Assembly: GCA_026182355.1 (NCBI GenBank)
Contig: JAPFBL010001617.1
Coordinates: 9,053,001 to 9,117,000, forward strand
Origin: Hermatobates lingyangjiaoensis
Lineage: Eukaryota > Arthropoda > Insecta > Hemiptera > Hermatobatidae
Direction: 5' to 3'
DNA: 64,000 bases
The notes below the pieces were generated by a model. That model ran no database searches, had not been told where the DNA came from, and saw only the letters and a program-made list of their open reading frames with translations. Positions 35,760 to 48,049 of the stretch are shown here, one piece after another (position 1 is the first letter of the stretch; each line of letters opens with the position of its first letter). The position numbers and the translations under genes were made by a program.

Positions 35760-36180
35760 TAAGGTAAAAAATCTAAAGTAGCCTACTCTCAATTTTACTA
35801 TAAGTAAATATCATACTTCTTAGGTGTATAATATATAATGTTCCATTTAGTCATAATATAAATGCCTAAATGGAAGAGGTTAATTACTCTTTCATTCTTG
35901 CAAGTTGTACAGATAGTGATTGCCCCATTTACCAATTATATGCTTATTTTTGTATATCGCACCACTGATGCATATAATATCATTGTATAACTACAGCAGT
36001 AACACTTTTGAAAAGCGAAAGTGTAGATTTCGTGTTACGAAATAACCTCTTACTGGAGAAAATGGCGATTATGAAAAAATGTGTTTTAAGATTTTTATGA
36101 ATTTACACGTTTTGAGGTCCTCTGAATCATTTAGGTGACATCTAGATGTGTGAGTGTTAATATATGAGTGTTTATATATT
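35760..36180 (+). repeat. Family C repeat joined to a family B start
   Basis: It starts with TCTAAAGTAGCCTACTCTCA, TTTACTATAAGTAAA and TATAATGTTCCATTTAGTC, passes AAAGCGAAAGTGTAGATTTC and TACGAAATAA at 36000-36050, then changes to a family B start (ATTATGAAAAA) near 36065. It matches 61686-62010 directly and 48050-48485 in reverse. Confidence 0.8.
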
Positions 36181-36477
36181 CCAAATTTGATGATACTTAT
36201 AATAAGTCAAATCGTTTGACAAATCTTAATATTCGCCATATTTATAATCATTTGTGTAGAAATACGTTTTATTATTTTTTGCAATGCTGAATCATGTAAA
36301 AGGTACTCTATCTCAATTTGTATCAAGAAAGTACTAATTTTTCTCACACGTTTGATATTTCTGAAGACCTGGAATTTTGACTGAAGAATTCATTTCATTG
36401 AAGTATATGATTCATGATTGAGTGAATTTTGTCTAGTATTGAGGGTTAATGGAACAATAAAGATCTGGTAAAGATCA

Positions 36478-36950
36478 CAATAAAGCTCTGGAGTGGCCTA
36501 CACTCAACTTTACTAAAAGTAAACATAATAACAAACTCGACAAGCAACTGTCTTTTGGCTTTATTTAAAGCGGCCATCGAATTGATGTAATGTCAAACTT
36601 ATAGTGAGTCAATAAAATGTCATTTGTTTTCATTGGCTATAATCATTTGATCAATTATCAGAAATTTGAAATCATTACTCAGTTTGACATATTATTAAAA
36701 TTATTAAACTGAAATTCTGAATCTCAACGGACTCGTGCAATCTGTGGCCTGTCATATTGTCCATTCAATAGTTGTTTCTAAATCCAATTTCAGATTTTAA
36801 GTTCTATAAAGAACTTCATAATTGATCCTAGAGAAGTATCCCTCACTTCTATTGGATTTAGATATCGTTTGCTTAAAATCTTCGTCCTCTTCAAGGTGAC
36901 TGTCACTCCTTCAGATAGAATGTACTAGAAGGTTTTACTTTTTCTAGTCA
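36478..36950 (+). repeat. Family C2 repeat
   Basis: It shares its first 55 bp (GGAGTGGCCTACACTCAACT and on) with families C and C2 elsewhere, then has its own interior including CTTCGTCCTCTTCAAGGTGA. It resembles 46411-46850 and, inverted, 58990-59530. No coding. Confidence 0.7.
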
Positions 36951-37595
36951 GAGGCTATAGACATTCTTTGTTTGGTATTAACTACATTATCTGTGTATCC
37001 TTGCATATAATAACCATCACTACCTATAGTATCCATTAGGTCATCCACGACTAATTACTACAATAGAAGCGATAGTACAAGAAGCGAGCTAAAGTTATTC
37101 TTTCAGCTTCAAGATTTCCCTATTTTGTTAAACAATGTTTTTGGGAAAAATTCTGTCAATTTGCCCTTGTGTTGCGTATATTGTCCCTTATCGATAATTT
37201 TATTTGCCTAAAATTCTCATATTACTACAGGTAATGGATTTGTCATTTTAAATGTAAAATTACACGTTCTATACTGTAGGGTTAGGAAATATTGGTAGTA
37301 AGAAAATACCTAATGCCATATTTTATGCTCGTTTAATCACCGGAGATGTAGTGTTAAAATAGTAGACATATTATCATAAAGAACGAAAAAGATTCTTTCC
37401 TATGCTCCAATATTTTATAAGACAATGGAGTTCTTAAAAAATCTAAGAGCTATATGTTTGATAATTTGTTATGTTAAAGGATACTGCACATAGATTTACG
37501 AATATTACAACATAATAGCTAGACAGCCGTCTTTTACAGTGGTGACCATCATAATTACATAGTTTTCATGCATTTCTTTTTAAGTTTTTTACTGT
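36951..37595. other. AT-rich DNA, nothing seen
   Basis: No frame, RNA gene or repeat that I can support. Confidence 0.4.
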
Positions 37596-37705
37596 ACTAT
37601 AGGCAAAGTATAGTCATCGTGAAAAAAATTCGATCTCGAGATTTTTACGAATTTACATGTTTAGAGGTCCCAGCAGTCGTTTTATGAAGTTTTTTCGATG
37701 ATGTC

Positions 37706-37736
<31 letters not shown>

Positions 37737-37900
37737 TTCCTCACGGGTAGTAACTCTACCATGAGGGAGTTTATTTTCCTTTAACCTGTTCCCATATTGA
37801 TTACAGGTTACACAAAAGTTACATACATTTACAACTTAATTATTACATTATATAGTGTTAATTTACATGTTCTTATAATATATTCAATTAATAATATATA

Positions 37901-37943
<43 letters not shown>

Positions 37944-38890
37944 CACACGCATATATACATATATATACTTATACCCACAGACATACATATATACACATAT
38001 ACAATATTATAATATTTAAAATTAACATTTCTTATGTGTGTGTGTGTGTGTGTGTGTGTGCGCGTGCGTGTGTGGGTGGGTGGGTGAGTATGTATCCAAA
38101 GTTTGTGCCCACGCTACGGTCCAGAATCTTTGTTAATCAATTAATCTAAAAAATATCAAGTTGATATTTTACAGAAAAATGGGACTCATAGTGTAGATGA
38201 GCTCTATTGTTTGGGAGCAATTATGCATGATGGGAAAGTCACTTTTTTTTCTAAAAACCTGTTTTTAAACTACATTTTTTTCCTTCTAAAGTACTTATTC
38301 TAGAGTCTTGAAATTTTCGCATTACCTTTGAGGCTACAAAAGCAATAAAAAAAAATTATATTGAGATTTTTAAACTTACTGAGAATATTTTTTTTAATAA
38401 AATATAAAAATATTGACTTATAATTCAATCTGAATGCTTGTGAGAGCAATACAACTCATACAGTTTAAGGGATAAAAAAGTAAATATTCCTAAAAATAGA
38501 ACATTATGTGGAGGATGAGATATTTATTTTCATAATTACATTCACCAAAGGGTCGTTAGAGTACATTTTCTGTTTTTCAGAAAAAGGTTTCATTGATGCA
38601 AAACGGCTAATGAAAAGATCATGAAATTTTGACAAACATTGAACAGAAAATTGACAATGTATAAAAAAAATTCATAACACTTCAATTACGGAAAAAACAA
38701 TAATGATTTAAAAACTGAATATTGATCCTGGACTAATGGTTTACTTACTGTACTTGTCAAATTGATGTTTAAAGGTTTAATGATAAATTTTTAAATAATA
38801 TAAGATCTTAATAAGAAATGTAAAAGAATAAAATTCTTACATGTAATGTTAAGAACTAAAATAAGAATAATATATCTGACAAGGGTATTA
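37596..38890 (+). repeat. Family B repeat, near full length, with three microsatellites
   Basis: It starts ACTATAGGCAAAGTATAGTC, passes TCGATCTCGAGAT, reaches GATGTCTGTGTGTGTGTG at 37700, and resumes after an inserted stretch of T, TA and TG arrays (37720-38080) with GGTGAGTATGTATCCAAAG. The following body (CAGAAAAATGGGACTCATAG and TTGAAATTTTCGCATTACC) recurs at 39.1-40.2 kb. It is about 1.3 kb with no protein frame: a non-autonomous element of unknown class. Confidence 0.8.
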
Positions 38891-39102
38891 TTGTAGTGTT
38901 GAAATAGACTTTCGCTAGCGACAGAGAGCAAGCCTGTTAGTGTGGCAGCCCTGAGTAACTGCAGTAGACAGTTCCTACAGCGACAGCATTCAGGGCTGCC
39001 AATACATCATTTACAATTTTCTATTTAGATAAAGCCTTCTAAAAACTACTTTTAAACTACCTTACACTAATAGAAGTTTTTTTATGATCATTATTTTTTT
39101 TT

Positions 39103-39284
39103 GCTTTACTATAAGTAAAGTATAGTGATCATGAAAACTTTTTAACTTGAGATTTTAACGCAATTAAATGTTTTGAGATCCTAAAAGTAATCATATGAAG
39201 TTTTTTCGATTATGTCTGTTTGTGTGTGTGTGTGTGTATGGATGTGAGGGTGTGTCAGTGTGTGTGTAAGTGCATGTGTGTGTG

Positions 39285-39379
<95 letters not shown>

Positions 39380-40250
39380 GTGTGAGTGAGAGAGAGAGAG
39401 TTTGAGTGTAGAATGTTAATGGTCACGCTACCGTCCCGAATATTTGATGGTTTAAGTTGTTATTTTACACAAAAATGAGCCTGTATAGTTTGTTTTGAGG
39501 GCAATATTATATGATGGGAACGTTACTTTTTAGGTCAGTATCTTTTTTCCACGAATGTTCTTTAATCTGGAGTTGGTAATTTTAGCATTATCATGGAAGT
39601 GATTGCAGTAAGTGACAAAATCCTTGTTTTTTTTACAACTGAGAACATTTTTTTTTTCATAAAATATTTAATTTTCTACTTATGATGGTATCTGAAAGCT
39701 TGTGATATCGTTTTCCATCATGTCAGACAGGATACAAGCCATACCTTTAGATATATCAAAATGAAATTGTACTAAAAATAAAAGTACCTAATATTGGAAT
39801 GAGCTTAATGCCTTTTTGTCGAAATTACCTGGACGAAAATGGGTGTTATGGTACATTATATGATTTCAGAAAATGTTTTTCACCGCTACACGGCTAATTA
39901 TGTAACAATGATATTTCACTAAATAATTGAACTTAAAATTGGTGATGTATACAAAAAATAACATAAAATGTTGAATACTGCAAAAAAAGCAATAAAGCTA
40001 TAACAACTGAAAAATCATGTCCGGCTAAAAGATCACTTGCTGTTCCTGTGGAATTGGTTTTCATTGACTTAATTTTTTAGTGAATAGAGTAAAAAAATTA
40101 TGATTCTGAAGTTTCATAAAAAAACGGGAAATGTTTTAATGAGTTAATATGATATGTACGAGGGATAAAATTCTTAAATGTAAAAAATAAACTCCTATGA
40201 AACTATGCGACTGAAATATTAAGCATAACGTTATAATTAAATGGTATTTT
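39103..40250 (+). repeat. Family B repeat, second copy, with TG/GA arrays
   Basis: It starts TGCTTTACTATAAGTAAAGT and follows the same plan as the copy 200 bp upstream, in the same orientation. The internal array is (TG)n at about 39217-39325 followed by (GA)n to about 39405. Body matches include ACAAAAATGAGCCTGTATAG and TTTTAGCATTATCATGGAAG. Confidence 0.85.
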
Positions 40251-40589
40251 TTATTATAATTGCAAAGTATATATAACTGACCAGACTACGTACTAAATAA
40301 AAATAGTTTTCACGTAATTGAAATTGTCATAGTAAAAAAGAAAAAAAATTCTTGAATAATTATAACTTAATAAAATGAATATAAAAGCTTTTTTACCATT
40401 GCCTAAGTTTGAACAAAATATTATTATAATCATACTACTAAAAATACATTTCTAGGATGTATTTTATCATCAAATCCTGAAAACGATATCAATTATTCGT
40501 GTATCTTAGAAAATACGTATAGTAGTACAATATGTAAAGAAAAAAATATTTATTTTTTTAAAAGCAATGTGATAGAGCAATAGGAGGAT

Positions 40590-41010
40590 TATATATTACA
40601 TTTCAAGTAATCTATTAACTTCTTCTTCATCTAATTGGAATATTGACTGGCAATGTGACAAGTAAAAATCTATTATTTCATCAAATGAACTCACTTTTTT
40701 CAATTGATGAAAAAATTATTACCTTTCTTTGTGGCTTGTAATTTCATTTTGGGAGATTGAGATTGAGGGAGATTGGATTGAATAAAGAACGAGAAGGATT
40801 AAAATCAAATGTGTTAACTGAAGTCAAAGCGACTAAGCTAATAAAATACGTCGAGGGGGTTTATAGAGGGCTCGTAAAGAGAGAATTACAGGACGGCGGC
40901 AAGATCTGAAAGCCAATCATATGCAAGATCATGGTCGGCAGGCTGCAGACCACTCGCCACTTGGCTCCTAATTAGTCTTCATTCTTCTCTGCCACTTCTC
41001 TTCTGACCAG
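40590..41010 (-). other. Promoter-like stretch with a short minus-strand frame
   Basis: On the minus strand, a GC-richer block at 41010-40850 contains CCCTCTATAAACCCC, a TATA-box candidate. About 90 bp further on is an ATG opening MKLQATKKGNNFF. One frameshift (or a very short intron) later a frame reads KKVSSFDEIIDFYLSHCQSI, then FQLDEEEVNRLLEM and a stop. The acidic C-terminus looks non-random. It could be the remnant of a small mobile-element gene. No family assigned. Confidence 0.25.
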
Positions 41011-41683
41011 ACTGTCATACTGATATCTCATCCTTCACTACTGTTTCATTTTGTCTCACCAATTATGACATATTGAGCATTTGAATGCTTCTGAGTGACA
41101 CAAGATCAAAACGAATCCCGAGGTTCTCTTCATTTTGTTTATGATCCTTAATACATTTTCTCACCATGTTTTAAAGCCTTGTCATTCTAACATGATAATA
41201 TTTAAATTAATATAACATTTCACTCTTCACTTTTCTATTAGTACATTTATTAATATTTAATATTTAATTAATATTTAACTTATTTATCAAATATTATTTC
41301 ATTTGCCTACTTTAGCATTATAAATTAAATATCAATAAAGTATGTTTTTAAATTAAATTAATTATTATTAATAACGAATTAAAAAGATTATACCATCTTA
41401 CTTGTAAATTTGTCCATGTAAATAACTCTGTATTAATTCTGCTGTTTCGGTAATTCTGCTATTCAATTATCTATTGGATAATTAAATATTCGAGTACTTC
41501 ACTTTTTCACTATTCATACGTATATTTATTTCACTTTAAAGTTTTTTTTGTCTCTGTCTTCCTCGTTCATCTCTTGACTGTCTATTGGTCTTTTTCATAA
41601 CATCCTTGAGTTGGTTTATTTTTCAACAAGTTGCCATTACACTGTTCATTTATTATGGTCTTATGAACAGTTTTATGTTAAAA

Positions 41684-42013
41684 CTAGCAAACGTACCCGT
41701 CTTTGACGGAATCAAAAATTCTATTATACTTGGTATTCCAAAATATCAATTACAGTATTATACTAATACTACAATTAGAAGTTATAGAATAGTAGAAAAT
41801 ACCATTATTAGTACAGTGCTAAACAAATGCCTCTGTATACAAAGATTAGATTTTAAGTTAGACAAACACAAATCTACAATCAATGTTTCAGCTTTATATG
41901 TCTTATGGTGGCAATATTTTGTCGACAAACCGATAGACAGAAATTATTCTAAGGGTACATGTGGCTACTCTGAAGTATGAAACGTAAAGAAAACTTGAAA
42001 TGAGTTAGTTCTA
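41684..42013 (-). mobile_element. 330-bp internally deleted Helitron
   Basis: On the minus strand the 3' end reads ACGGGTACGTTTGCTAG (41684-41687 is CTAG). The other end carries the same TTAGAACTAACTCATTTCAA block as the larger copies. About 1 kb including the helicase end is missing, the join being near 41850. A compact non-autonomous derivative. Confidence 0.8.
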
Positions 42014-42405
42014 ATTAACGTGCTCCCAGTCAAAAGCTAGCGCGCAAGCCACTGGGCTACTCTGGTTCCATACCTTACTTTATTACCAGTGTTTATTTTG
42101 CGCAAATATTAAATTAAAAAAAAATATTTTTGTTGTATTTATTTATAATACATTTGCACTACTGTCATCGGCGAGCAAGCAAGCTACTGGCTACCCTGGC
42201 TAGATCCCTTTACTTTATTACCATCTTTTATATTATACACATTTTAAATTCAAAAAAATATTTGTTTGTTATATTTATTTATAATACATTTGCACTACTG
42301 TCATCGGCGATCACGCAAGCCACTGGGCTACTCTGGTCCCATACCTTACATTATTACCAGTGTATTTATTAAGCAAATATTAAATTAAAAAAAAGTTTAC
42401 AGTTA
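42000..42405. repeat. 136-bp tandem repeat, three copies
   Basis: CAAGCCACTGGGCTACTCTGG at 42043 recurs with changes at 42179 and 42315, an exact 136-bp period, each followed by TTTATTACCA and A-rich sequence. Units 2 and 3 share TTTGCACTACTGTCATCGGC. It sits between two Helitron copies. It may be an amplified SINE-like sequence; I see no clear tRNA promoter boxes. Confidence 0.88.
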
Positions 42406-42412
42406 TACATAC

Positions 42413-43813
42413 TACATACAAACGTACCCGTCTTTGACGGAATCAGAAGTTCCTGTTTTGGTTTATTGCCGTGTGCCTATGCCTTTCGGCTATACCACGG
42501 AGGAATCAGAAGTTCCGTCATTTTTGGTATTTCAAAATGTCATTAGAAATTATAGAATAGTAGAAAATACCATTATTACTACAGTGTTAAACAAATACCT
42601 CGAAATACACGACATTAGCTGTCTGTCCTTCAGCTTCATGCTAGAAGAAAGAGTTGAAACCTCTGACCCTTGAGCAAGTAAACTACATTTGACCATGTGA
42701 GAAAAACTCGATTTCGCTACCTTGTATTCCTGCGTTAGATGAAGTCTCCCTTTGCGACTTAGTTAACGTCATTGCGAAATAGACTCTGACCGGACTTTGC
42801 AATCATTTCAACGTAAACAGACAGTGGCTCGGAATCAATGGTATGTGTAGTATACACACAGACTCCCCAATACCACATCCAGTCATTATGTCCGCCTCTA
42901 TGGCATATCTGTGTAGAGCACGAACTCAGAGTCCTGTCCCGTTGCACAGTATTGGAACACTCATGTTTCGTAACATGAAATTTGTTACTGCTACTAAATT
43001 GCAGCATGATTGGTTCTCCTACTTTAAGATTTTACTCATGAGCAGGCAGGCCAGGAGAAATAAATTCAGAGTCAAGAAATTCAATTAGATAATGAATTGC
43101 TTCTTCATCACTAATCCAATGTCTTTACCGACTTGTAAGGTCTTTCATCGGTATGATAGCGTAAGAACTTCTCTGTTGATTTTTCCTGCCTGTTCATATT
43201 AAGGGCTGAGAATTGCTCGTTGACAAAACTATTTATTCTTAATAGATAGTACATCCTCAACTCTGGGAAAAAACTTTTCAATGATGCCAAATACGCAATC
43301 AACTAACAATACCTACTTGCTTCACCTGTGTATTTTCAAAACAAACTTGTCTGTGAAGTTAGGAAAATACGCTTAAAGCCCTATAACTTTGTTTCTGTAC
43401 TTAATTATGAATCTATTTAGAGCATATATTTTAAGTTATGCATACACAAATCCAGTGTCAAAGTTTCAGCTCGTCATGTCTTATGGTGGCTGAGTTTACT
43501 TGTGACAAACGTTTTTGCTTTAGACGTCCATAACTTCACTTCTACGTTGAATTTCCAAATAATTCAAAGCCTATATTTTAAGTTGGACCTACATAAATCT
43601 ACTGTAAAAGTTTCAGCTTTATATGTCTTATGGTAGCTGAGTTTACTTGTGACAAAGTTTTGCGGACAAACAGACAAACCGACAAACCGACAAACCGACA
43701 GAAATTTTTCTAAGGGTGGATTCGGTTTCTCCAATGTATGAAACGTAAAGAAAACTTGAATTGAGTTAGTTCTAAGCAATGTACAGACAAAATCATTATT
43801 TTATTTATATAGA
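42413..43813 (-). mobile_element. Helitron copy 1 of inverted pair, helicase end
   Basis: The minus strand starts TCTATATAAATAAAATAATG at 43813, a typical Helitron 5' end. It runs through noncoding DNA with short tandem CAAACCGA units (seen as CCGACAAACCGACAAACCGA on the plus strand near 43680), then through a decayed RepHel C-terminus (GCGIGESVC, FAMTLTKSQ, FFSHGQ), to CGGGTACGTTTG at 42413. The final CTAG is mutated. About 1.4 kb; stops and frameshifts throughout. Confidence 0.85.
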
Positions 43814-44173
43814 TAACATTCATCTTCTGTTATTTTAATTCCTTTTGTGTGGTAGTAATAGTCCTAATGATTTGTATACAGTAAGTCCATAGGATCCTCT
43901 TATTGTTCTGTCCAGCTCCATAAGGCATTGAATGATTGGCAAAATTGAAATTACTTCTATGTTATTTAAAAACATAAATATGATCGTTATATCGTTGATT
44001 TGGCATTTGTTTCTATATATTTCTGATATTATTCCACAAAAAAGTGAATCTTACAATTGCTAGGACTGGTGTGTTACTTATCATTAGTTTTGTATGTAGT
44101 CATGCTGTTTATTTCAGACATTTTTGTGTATTTTTGAAGGAAATACTTTTATTATTTTAGAATTATTGTAAAA
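43814..44173. other. Spacer between inverted Helitrons
   Basis: About 360 bp of AT-rich DNA with no recognised feature. It would form the loop if the flanking copies paired. Confidence 0.6.
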
Positions 44174-45516
44174 TGTATATAAATCAAATAATGATTTTGT
44201 CTGTACATTGCTTAGAACTCACTCATTTCAAGTTTTCTTTACGTTTCATACATTAGAGAAACCGAATCCACCCTTAGAAAAATTTCTGTCGGTTTGTCGG
44301 TTTGTCCGCCAAATTTTGTCACAAGTAAACTCAGCCACCATAACACATATCAAGCTGAAACTTTGACAGTAGATTTGTGTATGTCTAACTTAAAATATAA
44401 GCTCTGAATTCATTGGAAATTCAACGTAGAAGTGAAGTTATAGACGTTTAAAGCAAAAACGTTTGTCACAAGTAAACTCAGCCTCCATGAGACATAGCGA
44501 GCTGAAACTTTGACAGTAGATTTGTGTATGCCTAACTTAAAATATAGGATCTGAATAGATTGATAATTCAGTGCAGAAGCGAAGTAATGGGGCTTTAAGC
44601 TGTATTTTGCTCACTTCGTAGACAAGTTTATTTTGAAAATACACAGGTATGGCAAGTAGGTATTGTTAGTTGATTTTAATTTCATTTGAGGATATGAATA
44701 TATTGCGTATTTGACATCATTGGAAAGGTGTTTCGCAGAGTTGAGGATGTACTATCTATTAAAAATGAATAGTTTTGTGAACGAGCAATTCTCAGTCCTT
44801 AATATGAACAGGTAGGAAAAATCAACAAACAAGTTCTTACGCAATATCATACCGAGGAAAGAACTTACAAATCAGTAAAGAGAGTGATTAGTGATGAGGA
44901 AGCAGTTCATTATCCAACTGAATTTCTCGTCTCTAAATTTTTTTCTCCTGGACTGCCTGCTCATGAGTAAAAGCGTAAAGTAGCACCAATCATGCTGCAA
45001 TTTAGTAGCAGTAACAAATTTCATGTTACAAAACGTGTGTGTGCCAAAACTGTGCACCGGGACACGACTCTGAGTTCGTGCTCTGCACAGATATGCAATA
45101 GAGGCGGACATCATGACTGGATGTGGTATTGGGGAGTCTGTGTGTATACCACGCATACCATTGATTCTGAGCTGTTTCCGTTGAAATGATTGCAAAGTCC
45201 TGTCAGAGTCTATTTTGCATTGACGTTAACTAAGTCGCAAGGGAAAACTTTATTTAACGCAGGAATTCAAGTTAGCGAAAAACCAAGTTTTTCTCACATA
45301 GTCAAGTGTAGTTAACTTGCTCAAGAGTCAGGGGTTCCAACTGTTTGTTCTTCCATGAAACTGAAGGACAGACAGCTAATGTAGTGTATACAGAGGCATT
45401 TGTTTAACACTGTACTAATAATGGTATTTTCTAGTATTCTATAATTTCTAATGGCATTTTGGAATACCAAGTATAAAAGAATTTTTGATTCCATCAAAGA
45501 CGGGTACGTTTGCTAG
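44174..45516 (+). mobile_element. Helitron copy 2 of inverted pair, helicase end
   Basis: It starts TGTATATAAATCAAATAATG at 44174, contains the complement of the CAAACCGA units (GTCGGTTTGTCGGTTTGTCC), then a broken RepHel end: TNFMLQNVCVPKLCTGTRL, GCGIGESVCI, VRVYFALTLTKSQGKTL and FSH. It ends GACGGGTACGTTTGCTAG at 45513-45516, followed by T, the Helitron target. It is 1.34 kb and the inverse of 42413-43813. Not functional. Confidence 0.87.
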
Positions 45517-45949
45517 TTACATAATATATGAATGTGCATTGATTTAATGTCGTGCTTAACGTGAAAGTTTTTTTTTCCATAAAAGATTATGATCATATTG
45601 AATCTAAAATTTAAATTAGTATAAACTAATTCTGTATTTTTTTAAATTAATAAAAACATTGTTGAAAATGACATTATCTACTTTAAGGTACAATTATTAG
45701 TAATATTTTGGGAAAAAATTTGAATGACTAATTAAACATTTTTCTCTTTTTCAAGTATATTAATAATTTAATTCAAGAATATTGATTTGAAATTTTTGTT
45801 TAATTTAATTAGTTTATTGTAAATTTCATAATAGTTAAATTTCAGTTTTTAATACTTTTACTATTACCAGTGTTTCTTAAAAGAAAATGATTTTAATGAG
45901 AAATGATAATTATTTTCTGATAAGAAATATAGATTACTTTTGTTCCTCC
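45517..45949. other. AT-rich DNA, nothing seen
   Basis: No frame or repeat recognised between the Helitron end and the GC-richer island. Confidence 0.4.
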
Positions 45950-46270
45950 CAATGATTGGTTATAAATAAATGAGTGAGGTGGAATTAAACTGAATAACAG
46001 TGGTGTCCAGGACAACTCGAGGAGGACCACGACGATTGTCGCGCAGTGACTAATTCTTATCTACTAGCTCCATCGTTTCGAAAGCAAAGGTTTGGAAAGC
46101 AGTAAAGTAAATTGTGTTTGCGGCGGAGGTTTGTCAGATTAGACGAGGGTCGACTATTAGATTAGCAGCCCACCGGGCACCACTAACTCGATAGTGATTA
46201 GGACGCCGGACATGAAGCGACGACACTGATTCTCTTCTCGGTCCTTCGCTACTGCATCACACAACCTCTT
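45950..46270. other. GC-richer island with TATA-like start
   Basis: GATTGGTTATAAATAAATGA at about 45952 combines an inverted CCAAT and a TATA-like box. About 270 bp of balanced base composition follow, with no long frame. It resembles a promoter plus 5' leader, either of a host gene or of an LTR. I cannot tell which. Confidence 0.3.
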
Positions 46271-46410
46271 CAATTCTTAATCTTACCTTTTACCGGCTTA
46301 CCAGATAAAATCTTTTCCTAAATGTTCTTATGTTTATTATATTATGTCTTACATAGAAGTTTGCTTCTTGTTCTAAAATTTTAAAATAGTTATAAAAAAG
46401 CTTAAAGAAA

Positions 46411-46850
46411 ATGTGGAGTGATCTACACTCAACTTTTCTATAACTAAGTATAATAACAAACTAGTTGACAACCAGTTGAGTTGCTTTTTTTTTTATTTCA
46501 ATGTGGCTATAGTGTTGAGTAATATCATACGCTATGGTAAATATTATAAAAATCATACTTGATCAGTAATGATTTCATGACTTCTAATGTGACTATATAT
46601 TTAAGGATCTAAGGATCTGACATGTTCTAAATGTCATTATTAGTCTGTGACACTGAGACCCATCGGACTCAACGCAAGATATTTTTTTCTTGATAAAAAG
46701 TATCTAAATGGTAGACTTGATTATTTGACAAGTTTAATATATCACCGCTGCTATATTTTCCTATTGTGCTTCGTCCTCTCCTTTCTAAAATCAACTTTAG
46801 GTTATAAGCTCTAACCGAATTGCAATTTATTGATGTTAAAGTTTAACATC
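46411..46850 (+). repeat. Family C2 repeat, second copy
   Basis: It begins GGAGTGATCTACACTCAACT, has ACAAACTAGTTGACAACC where other copies have ACTCGTTGACAA, and retains GTGCTTCGTCCTCTCC near 46770. It ends with an ATTGATGTTAAAGTTTAACATCAAT perfect inverted repeat at about 46820-46850. Confidence 0.6.
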
Positions 46851-47059
46851 AATAAAGGCAATTACCTTGCTTTTACATAGCATATGATTAAACGTTCCAA
46901 ACCTTCATCGATACAGAGTCTGCATTATTCGTATAACATTATTTGCAGCTTGTTTAAGTGTTATATAAGAGAAAGATATTGGATTAAATACTTTGTATTA
47001 AGATTTTGAAATTCTAATAGAAAATTATGTTCAGATGGAATGAACTTTATTAAACTATA

Positions 47060-47400
47060 GGAGACCCAATTTTTTCTGGCCAAGTTTTATCCACTTCCCT
47101 TTCCATCCATTCTTAAAAAAAAAAATTGAACAAAAAATTAACAATTTATAAAAAAATTCACGTAATTTCAATTACGACAAACAGTAATAACGCTATAAAA
47201 ACTGATTGTTTATCTTAGACTAACGGATTATCTGCAATAGTTGTCGAATTTATTGATATTTATTTACATTGTTTACATTGGATTGAAAATTGTTTGAGTG
47301 AATACACTGAAATGAAATTGATGTTTAGAAGTATAATGGACAAATTTAAATAATTTATTGACTTGTATGAGATATAAGAGGAATCATATTTTTACATGTA
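47060..47400 (+). repeat. Family B interior fragment
   Basis: ATTGAACAAAAAATTAACAA, then TTCAATTACG and the following 100 bp match the 3' half of the family B copies at 38640-38800 and 39925-40090. Confidence 0.55.
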
Positions 47401-48049
47401 AAAAATCACCGCCAATGGTCACCCATGGTAAGATGGATTTGTCTCACAAAATGCTCTAATCAATCTATATATTGCACTCTTGAACAAAACTTAATATCAG
47501 TTATAAATTCTTTTGTACTTATGAATCATGGTACCTTTGGATAATATTGAAGTGTGAATGTTAGGATGGACTCTTTCCTGAAGAAAGAGGGATTATGTTT
47601 GTTGACAAATATCAAGATTTTTTACTGTTCTAGTCTAATAGTTCATATCTACATTTTTAACTATTTCAAGCTTACAGCTGTAAAAGTTTTTAATTATACT
47701 AAATAGCCGGCTTTGACTTTGATTTGAGTATGTAAAACTGGCTAATTACTAATATATTTTTCTCAATATACATTCACAGCAACCTTATAACAGAGTACAG
47801 AACGCAGTAAAAAGATAACATTCGCTGAAAGTGAATTGGTATGTATAATTTTTTGGCAAATGGAAGAAAAGTGATTTTTATTAAATACTAGGAAGCCATA
47901 AAATTCCCCGTATGATAATTTTATAAAAGACCAAAAATGTATAACATAATTCAAAATTGAAAACATTATTTGAAGAATAATAAATGTAATTATCTTACAT
48001 CTTAAATAAAAATGATCTTAAAACGACATTTTTTCTTAGATGTTTCTGA

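Noticed and set aside
37797..39426. Frames rich in YIYI, VCVC or THTH
   Set aside because: They are translations of TA, TG and GA microsatellites.
41585..41980. 131-residue plus-strand frame
   Set aside because: It crosses the border of the 330-bp Helitron and reads its noncoding strand.
42040..42340. tRNA-derived SINE or tRNA genes
   Set aside because: No convincing A and B boxes or cloverleaf could be drawn from the 136-bp units.
47794..47838. 45-bp open segment between AG and GTATGT reading STERSKKITFAESEL
   Set aside because: Splice signals are weak, the size is very small and the phase does not join to the 32499-32602 segment. Kept only as a remote exon possibility.
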